A stretch of 19,616 nt of DNA from Candidatus Pelagibacter sp. (GCA_028222445.1 JAOISU010000012.1:1-19616), one strand, 5' to 3'. Shown: positions 6,814-15,011, numbered from the stretch's first letter. The notes: a model not told the origin generated them from the letters alone. Numbers and translations are program-made.

Positions 6814-7863
6814 ATGAGAAATAAGTTAGTAATTAAAAAAAAATCGTTTTTAAACAAACTTTTTGTAAAATTAATTAGAAAATTTGGTTATGAAATAATT
6901 GATCAGGCAGATTTACATATTCCATCAAGAAACATTAGTGCTAATCAAAATTTGAGTAAAAGTGGAGAAATTTCAATTAGTGTACCTCTTGGTAAAACCC
7001 CCATTACAAGAAAAGTTAAAAGTTTAGCTATTATAATTCGATCCTATACATTTGGTAATACAGACAACACTAAAGTTATGCTCGATCAAAATAAAAAACG
7101 GATATTTGATCTACCTAAAATTGATTATACTCTTAGAACTATAAAGTCTGTAATCAAATCTTGTGAGATAGCAAAAGAATTTTTTAAAGATACTAATATT
7201 AAAGTCATAATTACTGATGATAGATCGTCTAAAAAAAACTTGGATAAAATCAATCAGCTACTAAATGATACAATTTTATCTACACAACTAATTAATCTTA
7301 AAGAAAATGAATTTAATGAAAAAATTAAAAAAATAGACACTAATGGAAAGACAATTTCTGAAAATATGATTTCTAATATGAGAAATTTATATAAATCGAT
7401 CGAAATTTCTGAAAATGATGACTCAGATTTATTCTATTTTTTAGAAGATGATTATATTCATACAAAAGAAGCTATAACTGAAATGCTTTTTACATATGAA
7501 AAAATTAGCACTCAATTAAATCAAGAAATTTTCTTATGCCCTGCTGATTATCCTTATTTATATTCAACAATCAATAATTCAAAAATATTTTTTGGAAATA
7601 TGAGGCACTGGAGAACTGTTAATGAGTCTTTAATTACTTTTTTAACTAGTAAAAAAATGATTAACAAATATTTAGATGAGCTAAAATTAATGTCAACAGT
7701 AAGACACCATCCAATGGAACTTAAATTACATGAAATTTATGACAAAGAATTTTGTATTTCTCCAATTCCTTCTTTAACCATGCATGCAACTAATATTAAT
7801 TCGACTTATGGCATACCACCAAATTTTGACTGGGATAAAATTTGGTACGAAAATAAATTATAG
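6814..7863 (+). CDS. Putative GT-A-type glycosyltransferase, family not resolved
   Basis: A 349-residue protein with no signal peptide. The basic N-terminus with KLIRKFGYEIIDQADLH resembles the leader seen on many surface-polysaccharide glycosyltransferases and FkbM-type methyltransferases. A nucleotide-binding-like core begins at SLAIIIRSY (about 71-79) and is followed by IKVIITDDRSS (about 129-139) and the acidic FYFLEDDYIH (about 208-217), which resembles the DxD site of GT-A enzymes. Later come CPADYPYLY and the RHHPMELKLHEIY region, which could hold the catalytic base. It may add sugars to a surface glycan, but acceptor and donor are unknown and no other glycan genes are nearby. Its base composition is as AT-rich as its neighbours. 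The stop codon directly abuts the bcp start. Confidence 0.55.
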   Translation: MRNKLVIKKKSFLNKLFVKLIRKFGYEIIDQADLHIPSRNISANQNLSKSGEISISVPLGKTPITRKVKSLAIIIRSYTFGNTDNTKVMLDQNKKRIFDLPKIDYTLRTIKSVIKSCEIAKEFFKDTNIKVIITDDRSSKKNLDKINQLLNDTILSTQLINLKENEFNEKIKKIDTNGKTISENMISNMRNLYKSIEISENDDSDLFYFLEDDYIHTKEAITEMLFTYEKISTQLNQEIFLCPADYPYLYSTINNSKIFFGNMRHWRTVNESLITFLTSKKMINKYLDELKLMSTVRHHPMELKLHEIYDKEFCISPIPSLTMHATNINSTYGIPPNFDWDKIWYENKL

Positions 7864-8307
7864 ATGCTGAAGATAAATTCTAAGGCTCCTAATTTTAATC
7901 TAGTTTCTACTAATGGTAGTTCGTATTCATTAAAAAATTCTATTGGAAAATATGTGGTTCTATATTTTTATCCAAAAGATGATACTCCAGGATGCACTAT
8001 TGAGACTAATAACTTTAATAAATTATTATCTAAATTTAAAAAATTTAATTGTGAGGTATTTGGTATTTCAAAAGATAACCTTAAAAGTCATCATAAATTT
8101 AAAGAAAAATATAAAATTAAATTTGATCTTTTAGTAGATGAAGAAATTAAAATTATAAAAAGTTATAAAGTTTGGGGTAAAGAGTTTATGGGTGTAGTTA
8201 GAAGTACATTTTTGATTGATCCTAAGGGTAAAATTGTAAAAATTTGGGACAATGTAAAAGTTAAAGATCATGCACAAGAAGTCTTGAGTACCCTAAAAGA
8301 CCTTTAA
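7864..8307 (+). CDS. bcp: Thiol peroxidase of the Bcp/PrxQ family
   Basis: A 147-residue peroxiredoxin that reduces hydrogen peroxide and organic hydroperoxides in the cytoplasm. The active-site motif PxxxTxxC is seen as P37, T41 and C44 in YPKDDTPGCTIE, with the matching arginine R113 in VVRSTFLIDP. E. coli Bcp carries a resolving cysteine five residues after the peroxidatic one; here that position is N49. The only other cysteine is C63, in FNCEVFG. The protein may therefore work as a 1-Cys enzyme or use C63 or a partner thiol. The gene starts immediately after the preceding stop, with no Shine-Dalgarno site, so it probably depends on upstream translation. It is followed by a hairpin terminator. 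Confidence 0.93.
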   Translation: MLKINSKAPNFNLVSTNGSSYSLKNSIGKYVVLYFYPKDDTPGCTIETNNFNKLLSKFKKFNCEVFGISKDNLKSHHKFKEKYKIKFDLLVDEEIKIIKSYKVWGKEFMGVVRSTFLIDPKGKIVKIWDNVKVKDHAQEVLSTLKDL

Positions 8308-8311
8308 AAAT

Positions 8312-8341
8312 AAAAAAGGCCCCAATTAAGGGGCCCCTTTT
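8312..8341. terminator. Bidirectional rho-independent terminator between bcp and amt
   Basis: The arms GGCCCC (8318-8323) and GGGGCC (8330-8335) flank a 6-base loop. On the minus strand the hairpin is followed directly by TTTTTTATTTTT, an ideal terminator for amt. On the plus strand TTTT follows after CC, so it can also end bcp. The right half contains a perfect 12-base palindrome (8328-8339) that could form a competing fold. Confidence 0.85.
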
Positions 8342-8369
8342 CAACTATAAGAGAGCAATAGTTATTTTT

Positions 8370-9671
8370 TTAATCTCTAATTGCGTAAGCAATTACACCT
8401 GTTTCTGAAACGTCTGTACCTTTTGTTTCAGCTTCTTTACTTAATCTTAGACCAACAGTTGCCTTCATAATCGACCACACAATGTAGCTAATAACGAAGA
8501 TAAATATATTAACTGCTAGTACTCCAATTAACTGAGCACTAAAAGAAGCATCAGGGTTAGTTGCTGGTACAATTAATGTTCCCCAGATACCTGCAAACAA
8601 GTGAGCTGGGATAGCTCCTACAACATCATCGATTTGTAAAGCAAATAATAATTTAGTACCGTAGACAACAATTACACCCCCTACACCACCAATTAAGATA
8701 GCAGCTAATGGTGATGGCATTAATGGCTCAGCTGTAATTGCAACTAATCCACCAATACATCCATTAAGCATCTGTACAACGTCAGTTTTTCCAAATCCTA
8801 ATCTTGTAACTGTTGCAGCAGCCATTACACCACCAGCTCCAGCTAAAAACGTATTAATAAAGATTGTTGACACAGCAATTGCATCAGCAGCAGTTCCCAT
8901 AGCTAGTTGTGAACCACCATTGAAACCAAACCAACCTAACCATAAAATAAATACACCAACTGTAACTAATGGAATTGATGAAGCAGCAAATGGCTTAATA
9001 GGAGCTGGCACTCCAGACTTTGTAAATCTTCCAAGTCTTGGTCCAATTATTATTGCGCCCGCTAAAGCTGCAGCACCACCAGTTGAGTGCACAAGAGTTG
9101 AACCAGCAAAATCAGAAAAACCTAATTCTGCTAACCAGCCTCCACCCCACTGCCAACCCATTACGATTGGATATAAAATTCCAGCTAAAATTGCTGCAAA
9201 TAAAAAGAATGGCCATAATTTAATTCTTTCCGCCATAGCACCTGATACAATAGATACTGTAGTTGCACAAAATACCATCTGGAAATACCAATCAGATCCA
9301 TCTGAATAACCTGTTTCAATTGCACTACTATCAGACCAAGGAATAATAGTTCCTATATATCCACCTTCTGGTATGCCGTAAGCTAAATTATAACCTACTA
9401 ACCAGAACATTATTCCAGCTATTGAAAATAAACCGATATTTTTTGCACAAATTACTGATACACTTTTTGAAGTTACCATCCCAGATTCTAGCATTGCAAA
9501 ACCCGCCGCCATGAACATGACAAGGAAACCACAAATTAAAAATAATAGAGTATTAAAAATAAACCCTACTTCTGCTGAAACTGTTGTCTCAGCATGTCCG
9601 ATACTTGTTAAGCCCATTAATATTACTAATGAATATAAAGGTGCTGTTATTAGTTTAATCATTTTAGTCAT
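8370..9671 (-). CDS. amt: Ammonium transporter, Amt/MEP/Rh family
   Basis: A 433-residue inner-membrane channel for ammonium. A signal peptide (about 1-27, ending IGHA) precedes about eleven membrane helices, the bacterial Amt arrangement. Key positions are visible: D187 and the pore histidine H195 in SDFAGSTLVHSTGG, the second pore histidine H357 in IPAHLFAGIWG, and the SGAMAERI helix. ATG at 9671 follows GGGAGG with 4 intervening bases, a strong ribosome site; a second in-frame ATG three codons later is spaced less well. No glnK/PII gene lies beside it. It is a single-gene unit between its own terminator and that of the HU gene. Nitrogen control is expected for the family, but no sigma-54 promoter was found. 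Confidence 0.96.
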   Translation of the reverse strand: MTKMIKLITAPLYSLVILMGLTSIGHAETTVSAEVGFIFNTLLFLICGFLVMFMAAGFAMLESGMVTSKSVSVICAKNIGLFSIAGIMFWLVGYNLAYGIPEGGYIGTIIPWSDSSAIETGYSDGSDWYFQMVFCATTVSIVSGAMAERIKLWPFFLFAAILAGILYPIVMGWQWGGGWLAELGFSDFAGSTLVHSTGGAAALAGAIIIGPRLGRFTKSGVPAPIKPFAASSIPLVTVGVFILWLGWFGFNGGSQLAMGTAADAIAVSTIFINTFLAGAGGVMAAATVTRLGFGKTDVVQMLNGCIGGLVAITAEPLMPSPLAAILIGGVGGVIVVYGTKLLFALQIDDVVGAIPAHLFAGIWGTLIVPATNPDASFSAQLIGVLAVNIFIFVISYIVWSIMKATVGLRLSKEAETKGTDVSETGVIAYAIRD

Positions 9672-9743
9672 AAGACCTCCCGTTAATGAAAAAACTTATA
9701 ATTTAATGACTTATAAAAACTAACGCTGATTAGGAAAAATAGC

Positions 9744-9760
9744 TATGCAGTATTCGCATA
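9744..9760. repeat. Small inverted repeat upstream of amt
   Basis: TATGC (9744-9748) and GCATA (9756-9760) form an inverted repeat with a 7-base spacer, about 75-90 bases before the amt start and next to the HU terminator. The centre-to-centre distance of 12 bases would suit a dimeric regulator. The short arms make a chance origin quite possible. Confidence 0.25.
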
Positions 9761-9763
9761 TAG

Positions 9764-9804
9764 AAACGGCCTAATTGCTTATACTTAAAACATTTAGGCC
9801 GTTT
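9764..9804 (-). terminator. Hairpin terminator downstream of the HU gene
   Basis: A perfect 11-bp stem, AAACGGCCTAA (9764-9774) against TTAGGCCGTTT (9794-9804), encloses a 19-base loop. It lies 11 bases after the HU stop on the minus strand. The T tract after the stem is short (TTTCTATAT), while a run of A on the plus strand lies before it, so termination is likely but not textbook. It also separates HU from amt. Confidence 0.7.
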
Positions 9805-9815
9805 AAAAAAAAGTG

Positions 9816-10091
9816 TTATTTATTGAATACTTCTTTTAATGCTTTTGCTGGTAAGAATTTAACTTTTTGAGAGGCTCCGATTTGAATTTGCTCTCCAGTT
9901 CTTGGATTTCTTCCAACTCTAGCTTTTCTTTTTGCTACTTTATAAGTACCAAATCCAGCGATCTTAACTGAATCATCGCCTTTTAAAGCATCTAGAATAG
10001 TGTTTGTTATCGTATCAAAAGTACGCTCTGCATCAGCTTTACTTAGGTTTAAAGAACCTGAAAGTTTAGCGATTAGTTGTTTTTTGTTCAT
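9816..10091 (-). CDS. hup: HU-family nucleoid DNA-binding protein
   Basis: A 91-residue histone-like protein. It begins MNKKQLIAKLSGSLNLSKADAE, has the dimer core VKIAGFGTYKVAKRKAR, the DNA-binding arm GRNPRTGEQIQIGAS with its conserved proline, and ends VKFLPAKALKEVFNK. This is the full HU/IHF length and pattern; the sequence fits HU rather than IHF subunits. Dimers bend and compact DNA. GGAG precedes the ATG by 8 bases, and the gene has its own hairpin terminator, so it is an independent and probably highly expressed unit. Confidence 0.97.
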   Translation of the reverse strand: MNKKQLIAKLSGSLNLSKADAERTFDTITNTILDALKGDDSVKIAGFGTYKVAKRKARVGRNPRTGEQIQIGASQKVKFLPAKALKEVFNK

Positions 10092-10180
10092 TTATTTAGC
10101 TCCGGTTTTTTTGGTTATTTTCACATAATTTACATAAAACCTTATAAATCAAGCTTTTTATTAGTGTCTCTTAAAATAAA

Positions 10181-10229
10181 AACCCCAACATATTGTGATT
10201 AATTAAATAAACGTTGATTTTAAAGGGTT
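10181..10229 (-). terminator. Possible terminator downstream of rseP
   Basis: On the minus strand, AACCC and CAAC on the left (split by 8 unpaired bases) can pair with GTTGGGGTT on the right, followed by TTTTATTTT. It starts just after the rseP stop codon and would separate rseP from the HU promoter region. The bulged stem and long AT loop keep confidence low. Confidence 0.35.
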
Positions 10230-10231
10230 AT

Positions 10232-11365
10232 TCAAGAAATGTAATTGTTAAAAAACTTAAATAAACCAACATCTTTTAGGTCATTAAATGTGGTGAAAAA
10301 CATCAATGATAACAATAAAAACATACCGATTCGAAAGAAACCTTCTTGCGTTTTTTGTGATAAAGGACGACCTAATATTTTTTCAATTCCATAAAACATT
10401 AAATGTCCACCATCAAGCATTGGAATTGGAAACAAATTGATTAGCCCTAAACTTATAGAAATATAAGCCATTAAACTAATAAAAGGTAAAATACCAAATT
10501 CTGCAACCTGTCCACTTATTTTTGCAATTCTTATGGGGCCACCTAATTGTGAGCTATCACCATTTCCAGCAATCATACTACCTAAGTATTTAAGTGATGA
10601 GGTAGTCACATAATAAACCTCATTAACAGCATAATATATAGCTTTAGAGGGACCAAGTTTTACATGGTTTACTTCATTATTGTAAGCTCCAAGTTTTATG
10701 CCAATCATTCTTTTATTGATTTTATTACCAAGATTGTCTTCGCTATTAACTAAATTGGGCTTAACTCTAAAAATTAACTCTTGATCAAATCTTTTTATAG
10801 TAAAGCTTATAAATTCATCAGTAGACATGGTGATAAATTTAGAGACATCCATTATGCTTTTTACCTCATTGCCATCTATTGAGATCACAATATCATTATC
10901 TTTTAACCCTGCTACCATTGCAGGACTATCTTTTTGAACTTCATTAATCACAGCAGGAGTAAAGTCTTTGCCAGCAAATGTATAAATTGAAAAAAATATT
11001 AAAATTGCTAATAAAAAATTAGCTAAGGGACCACCAAAAACAATTAAAGCTCTTTGATATAAAGGCTTTAATACAAATAATTTTTCTTGATCTTCTTTAC
11101 TATATTCTTTTATAATTTTTTCATTATCAGCTTGGCTATAAACATTTCTATCACCAAAAAATTTAACATATCCACCAAGTGGTATGACACAAACCTTCCA
11201 TCGCGTACCAGATTTATCATTCCAACCAAACATTTCTTTTCCAAATCCAATGGAAAAATCAGTAACCCCTACTCCATAGCGTTTAGCAAAATAATAGTGC
11301 CCATATTCATGGATAAAAACCACCACAACAATTAAAGCAATAAAAGGCAATATATAAGATAGCAT
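10232..11365 (-). CDS. rseP: RIP zinc metalloprotease RseP (site-2 protease)
   Basis: A 377-residue inner-membrane protease. The zinc site HEYGH is at 19-23 in the first membrane helix, GGYVKFFGD follows at 64-72, a single PDZ domain spans about 135-205, and the distal active-site element NLFPIPMLDGGH places the third zinc ligand in LDGGH (317-321). Family members cleave anti-sigma factors within the membrane to release envelope-stress sigma factors and also remove signal-peptide remnants. One PDZ domain and this length are common in alphaproteobacteria. The usual neighbours (cdsA, dxr, bamA) are absent here: HU lies downstream and a carbonic-anhydrase-like gene is divergent upstream. The substrate in this organism cannot be named from the window. 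Confidence 0.95.
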   Translation of the reverse strand: MLSYILPFIALIVVVVFIHEYGHYYFAKRYGVGVTDFSIGFGKEMFGWNDKSGTRWKVCVIPLGGYVKFFGDRNVYSQADNEKIIKEYSKEDQEKLFVLKPLYQRALIVFGGPLANFLLAILIFFSIYTFAGKDFTPAVINEVQKDSPAMVAGLKDNDIVISIDGNEVKSIMDVSKFITMSTDEFISFTIKRFDQELIFRVKPNLVNSEDNLGNKINKRMIGIKLGAYNNEVNHVKLGPSKAIYYAVNEVYYVTTSSLKYLGSMIAGNGDSSQLGGPIRIAKISGQVAEFGILPFISLMAYISISLGLINLFPIPMLDGGHLMFYGIEKILGRPLSQKTQEGFFRIGMFLLLSLMFFTTFNDLKDVGLFKFFNNYIS

Positions 11366-11374
11366 AATAATTAC

Positions 11375-11403
11375 ACTCTAACTGACTTTAAGGCTGTTCT
11401 CAA
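11375..11403 (-). promoter_or_regulatory. Candidate sigma-70 promoter for rseP
   Basis: TTGAGA (11403-11398, 5 of 6 to consensus) and TAGAGT (11380-11375, 4 of 6) are separated by exactly 17 bases. The -10 ends 9 bases before the ATG at 11365, giving a predicted leader of only about 2-3 bases and no Shine-Dalgarno site. This is one of the better-formed promoters in the window. Confidence 0.45.
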
Positions 11404-11483
11404 TAGTCAATTCATTTAAAAAATAAACAAATTAATGACAAATAAAAAAAAATTTTGTATTTAAATTTTATTAATTAATTTTT

Positions 11484-11888
11484 ATGCAAAAAAAATTTAA
11501 AGCAATGGTTCTTTCTTGTATGGATCCAAGGTTCCAATCCCTAGTCTATAAATTTACTAAAAAAAAGAACTTAACTGGAAAATATAGCTCATTTACTATT
11601 GCAGGTGGAGCTATCGGGGTTACTCATAATAAATTTAAAAAATGGCATCAAACATTTATTGATAATTTATCAGCTTCAATTGAACTTCATAAAATAAGTA
11701 AACTCATTGTTATAAACCATGAAGACTGTGGGGCGATTAAAATTGCCGAAGGTAAAAAAGATTTAGATGAGAATGAAATTCACAAAACTTCTTATCAAAA
11801 ACTAAAACAACTATTAAATAAAAAATTTCCTAAGCTTCGATTAGAATTTCATATCATGAAATTAAATCAAAAAATTATAAAACTTTAG
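11484..11888 (+). CDS. Compact beta-carbonic-anhydrase-like protein
   Basis: A 134-residue protein with the two metal-site motifs of beta-carbonic anhydrases: CMDPR, giving C12, D14 and R16, and HEDCGA, giving H79 and C82. Full-length family members have about 200 residues; this one stops about 50 residues after the second motif and lacks the usual C-terminal helices. Short homologues are widespread and often of untested activity. If active, it would interconvert CO2 and bicarbonate in the cytoplasm; loss of the C-terminus could affect the dimer. No frame disruption is evident, so the short form appears genuine. The gene stands alone, divergent from rseP and convergent with the ABC permease gene 28 bases away. 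Confidence 0.75.
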   Translation: MQKKFKAMVLSCMDPRFQSLVYKFTKKKNLTGKYSSFTIAGGAIGVTHNKFKKWHQTFIDNLSASIELHKISKLIVINHEDCGAIKIAEGKKDLDENEIHKTSYQKLKQLLNKKFPKLRLEFHIMKLNQKIIKL

Positions 11889-11916
11889 TAATTATTAATC
11901 TTAAAATGAAAGTGAG

Positions 11917-12684
11917 TTAACTTTTAATATTGTAGCCTTTTTTAAGTAAGATGCTCACAAGTGTAATACAGACCATTAAGAAGAAGACCATTGAGCTGAT
12001 ACTGATCCAGATATTAAAATCAGACACCCCATAAAAAGAAAATCTTAAACCATCAATTAAATAAACCACAGGATTAAAATATGAAATTGTTTGCCAAAAT
12101 GGTGGCAGCATATCAAGAGAGTATAAACTTCCTCCAAGAAAAACCATGGGTGTAATAACTAACGACGGGATTATAGACATTTGTTCGAAGTTTTTACTAA
12201 CAACACCAATTAAGAAACCAAATAATGCAAAGGTGAAAGAAACCAAAACTAATAAAAATATCATCAACATTGGATATTTAACCGTGACATCAGCAAAAAA
12301 AGATGCAGTGATATAAATTACAGCACCAACAATTAATGTTTTAGTGGCTCCTGCTCCAACAAAAGCAATTACTGTTTCAAGTGTTGAGATAGGTGCTGCT
12401 AAAATTTCATTAATAGTTCCGTTAAATTTTGGAAAAAATATTCCAAAAGATGTATTGCTTATAGATTGAGTTAACAAGGTTAACATTAACAATCCAGGGA
12501 CAATGTATGATCCGTAACTCACACCATCAATTTTTTGAATATAACTACCAATAACTGAACCGAAGACAACAAAATATAATGAGGTTGATATAACAGGAGA
12601 TAAGATGGATTGACCTACGGTTCTTATAAATCTATTCATCTCATGAACATATATAGCTTTAAAACCATAATAATTAAATTTCAT
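11917..12684 (-). CDS. yadH: ABC-2 type transport permease, YadH-like
   Basis: A 255-residue integral membrane protein with about six hydrophobic helices and the ABC-2 signature region, including [38 protein letters not shown] and [16 protein letters not shown]. The length matches E. coli YadH (256 residues). With the ATPase it overlaps by 11 bases it forms an export system; ABC-2 exporters move drugs, polysaccharides or lipids, but the cargo of YadGH types is not known. The start lies inside the end of the ATPase gene, implying coupled translation and fixed stoichiometry. Confidence 0.9.
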   Translation of the reverse strand: MKFNYYGFKAIYVHEMNRFIRTVGQSILSPVISTSLYFVVFGSVIGSYIQKIDGVSYGSYIVPGLLMLTLLTQSISNTSFGIFFPKFNGTINEILAAPISTLETVIAFVGAGATKTLIVGAVIYITASFFADVTVKYPMLMIFLLVLVSFTFALFGFLIGVVSKNFEQMSIIPSLVITPMVFLGGSLYSLDMLPPFWQTISYFNPVVYLIDGLRFSFYGVSDFNIWISISSMVFFLMVCITLVSILLKKGYNIKS

Positions 12685-13609
12685 TGTTCTCCTTTACCAA
12701 ATTAACAAATATCTTTTCTAATGTGCTTTGTTCAGTTTTCAAATCTTTTAGTTTTAATCCAGCATCTTTTAAGTTTTGCAATAAATCTGTAATCCCAGTT
12801 TTTTCTGCCTGAACATTATATGTATAAATTAAATTCATATTTTCATTACCTATTTCAAGATTATACTTAGATAAATCTTCAGGTATTTTTGTAATTTTTT
12901 CTTGTAATTCTACGGTTAGTTTTTTATGGCCCATTTTTTTAATAAGCTCTTTCTTGTCTTCAACAACAATAATTTCACCTTGATTAATAACAGCTACCCG
13001 ATCAGCAATAGCTTCTGCTTCTTCAATATAATGAGTAGTTAGAATAATGGTTACTCCTGTTTTTCGAAGTTCATCAACAACTAACCACATATCTCTTCTA
13101 AGCTCAACATCTACACCTGCTGTTGGTTCATCAAGAAACAATATTTTAGGCTCATGCGATAAAGCTTTAGCAATTAAAACTCTTCTCTTCATTCCACCAG
13201 AAAGTTGTCTTAGTCTTTGATCTTTTTTATCCCATAAGCTTAGATCTTTTAAAATTTTTTCAATATATTCTGTTTTGGGAGCCTTTCCATACAAGCCTCT
13301 AGAGTAAGACACGGTATCAAAAACTGTTTCAAATGACTCTAAATTTAATTCTTGGGGAACAAGGCCTATTCTTGATCTTGTTTCTCTATAGTCTTTTATT
13401 ATGTCGAAATTATCAATTGTAACAGTTCCTGATGATGGTGTCACAATTCCACATATGATGCTGATTAGACTAGTTTTTCCAGCTCCATTTGGTCCAAGCA
13501 TTGCAAGAATCTCTCCTTCTTTGACTTGAAGACTAACATTGTTAAGTGCATTAAAGCCATTATCATAAACTTTTGATAAGTTATTAATGGATATTTGAAT
13601 TTTAGACAT
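12674..13609 (-). CDS. yadG: ABC transporter ATP-binding protein, YadG-like
   Basis: A 311-residue ABC ATPase. Walker A is GPNGAGKTS (39-47), the Q-loop is in GLVPQELNL, the signature is LSGGMKRR (136-143), Walker B is ILFLDEP (156-162), and the switch histidine is H193 in [10 protein letters not shown]. After the nucleotide-binding domain (about 1-225), a C-terminal extension (about 230-311) may contact the permease. The stretch around [10 protein letters not shown] and [13 protein letters not shown] closely resembles E. coli YadG. It heads a two-gene operon with the permease. The promoter is probably in the 53-base gap after the EamA gene; no clear element was seen there. Confidence 0.95.
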   Translation of the reverse strand: MSKIQISINNLSKVYDNGFNALNNVSLQVKEGEILAMLGPNGAGKTSLISIICGIVTPSSGTVTIDNFDIIKDYRETRSRIGLVPQELNLESFETVFDTVSYSRGLYGKAPKTEYIEKILKDLSLWDKKDQRLRQLSGGMKRRVLIAKALSHEPKILFLDEPTAGVDVELRRDMWLVVDELRKTGVTIILTTHYIEEAEAIADRVAVINQGEIIVVEDKKELIKKMGHKKLTVELQEKITKIPEDLSKYNLEIGNENMNLIYTYNVQAEKTGITDLLQNLKDAGLKLKDLKTEQSTLEKIFVNLVKENNEI

Positions 13610-13662
13610 TTGAAAGTATTTATATAGTTATTAATATATCTATTACAATTTATTATAAATTA

Positions 13663-14535
13663 TTATTTTGCTTTCTTTACAAAATAAATTCCAACAATCA
13701 CTGCTAGCAAAGACACTAGAACTTTAGGAGTTATAATTTCTTTTAAAAAGATATAACTTAAGATGGTTCCAAATATTGGAATTAAATAAGAGACTTGTGA
13801 TTGAAATATAAGACCATTATCTTTTAGAATTTTAAATCTTAATAACCAAGCAACTCCTGTTGAAACCATTCCTAAATAAACTACTGATATTGTGGACTCT
13901 ATACTGGGTACTGAGCTCCAAGGCTTTTCAAAAAAATAAACTAAAGGCAGTAAAATTAAAACAGCCCAAATTAATATAGATCCTGTTACATTTTCATTTT
14001 TCTTTTTACTAATTTTAAGGGTTAGAACGCCACCAACAACATAACATGTTGATCCAAGTAAGATTAATAATGCTGAAATAAAATTATTATCATTAATCAG
14101 TATGTCGTCAGAAAATAAATAAATAATTCCTGCAAAACCAATTAAAATTCCAAAAGTTTTAAGTGCATTAAATTTTTCATTTTTTGTGTAAAAATGACCT
14201 AATACAGTTGAGCTTAATGGTGTTGTAGACATTAATATTGCAGCCAAGTTACTTTGCACAGATTTAACACCGTAAGCTATTAGAAAAAAAGGTAAAACCA
14301 AGTTTACAAAACCTATCATTGCAAACCAATACCAATCTTTAGAGAATGCCTCCACTCTTATTTTTTTGTAATAACATAATAATAATACTGGAATAGATCC
14401 AAAAAAAACTCTTAGAAAAGCAATTGTAACAGGGCCAAAAGACTCTGTTGCAATTTTAATATTAAAAAAAGCTGAAGCCCAAATTAAAGCTAGAATTACC
14501 AATAGTGTATAATCAATTAATTTAGGTTGTCTCAT
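13663..14535 (-). CDS. EamA/DMT-family transporter
   Basis: A 290-residue membrane protein with ten predicted helices in two EamA repeats (about 7-137 and 148-287). Family marks are LVILALIWASAFFNIKIA in helix 1, FLRVFFGSIPVLLL, and STTPLSSTVLGHFYTKNEKFN at the end of repeat 1. DMT transporters export amino acids, nucleotides or other metabolites; substrate cannot be told from sequence. Its start overlaps the YbaK-like stop by 4 bases (ATGA), so the two are translationally coupled. Pairing with a Cys-tRNA(Pro) deacylase-like gene might hint at an amino-acid role, but this is weak. Confidence 0.88.
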   Translation of the reverse strand: MRQPKLIDYTLLVILALIWASAFFNIKIATESFGPVTIAFLRVFFGSIPVLLLCYYKKIRVEAFSKDWYWFAMIGFVNLVLPFFLIAYGVKSVQSNLAAILMSTTPLSSTVLGHFYTKNEKFNALKTFGILIGFAGIIYLFSDDILINDNNFISALLILLGSTCYVVGGVLTLKISKKKNENVTGSILIWAVLILLPLVYFFEKPWSSVPSIESTISVVYLGMVSTGVAWLLRFKILKDNGLIFQSQVSYLIPIFGTILSYIFLKEIITPKVLVSLLAVIVGIYFVKKAK

Positions 14536-15011
14536 TCAGTTATATTTTCAACTTTTCCATTAGTGATTTTTTGAATATTAGTAAAATTTATTTTAAATAC
14601 ACAATTTGGATGTCCTGCTGCTGCAAATAGCTCATTAAACCTTTCTAGAGAATTGTCTATAATAATTTCGATTTGCTTTAAATGACCAATGGGTGATACA
14701 CCACCAATTGTATATCCTGTTTGAGATTTTACGTCCTCAGGATTTGCCATTGAAACATCTTTTTTGTTAATTGTTTTTTTTATTTTATTTAAAGAGGCTC
14801 TCTTATCACCTGCAACCAAACAAAGTAAAAAACTATCATTTGTTTTAAATAATAAACTTTTAACAATTGCTCCAACATTACAACCTAATGCTGTTGCCGC
14901 ATCTTGAGCTGTTCTTGCCGATTTATCTAAAACAATAACCTTTAAGGATTGGTCAAAATCCTTCAGGGATTTCTCGGCTCTTTTAACTGGCTCTTTGTCT
15001 AATAAACTCAT
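14532..15011 (-). CDS. YbaK/EbsC-domain aminoacyl-tRNA deacylase-like protein
   Basis: A 159-residue single-domain protein of the trans-editing family that hydrolyses mischarged tRNAs, typically Cys-tRNA(Pro). Seen are the segment GAIVKSLLF, with K51 at the position of the essential lysine of YbaK, and the loop TIGGVSPIGHL (about 102-112), then VNNSLERFNEL-like and AAAGHPNCVFKI segments. Which tRNA it edits cannot be assigned, because YbaK, ProXp-ala and related subtypes differ subtly. It is the first gene of a two-gene unit with the EamA transporter and is divergent from glnA, 145 bases away. Confidence 0.88.
   Translation of the reverse strand: MSLLDKEPVKRAEKSLKDFDQSLKVIVLDKSARTAQDAATALGCNVGAIVKSLLFKTNDSFLLCLVAGDKRASLNKIKKTINKKDVSMANPEDVKSQTGYTIGGVSPIGHLKQIEIIIDNSLERFNELFAAAGHPNCVFKINFTNIQKITNGKVENITE

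Noticed and set aside
7943..8134. 63-residue frame inside bcp
   Set aside because: It is an out-of-frame reading of the peroxiredoxin coding sequence.
8920..9309. 129-residue open frame antisense to amt
   Set aside because: It is a proline- and asparagine-rich shadow of the strongly conserved amt frame, with no start signal and no recognisable family.
11889..11935. AAAGT/ACTTT hairpin between the carbonic-anhydrase-like gene and the ABC permease gene
   Set aside because: A 5-bp AT-rich stem overlapping the permease stop is too weak to call as a terminator.
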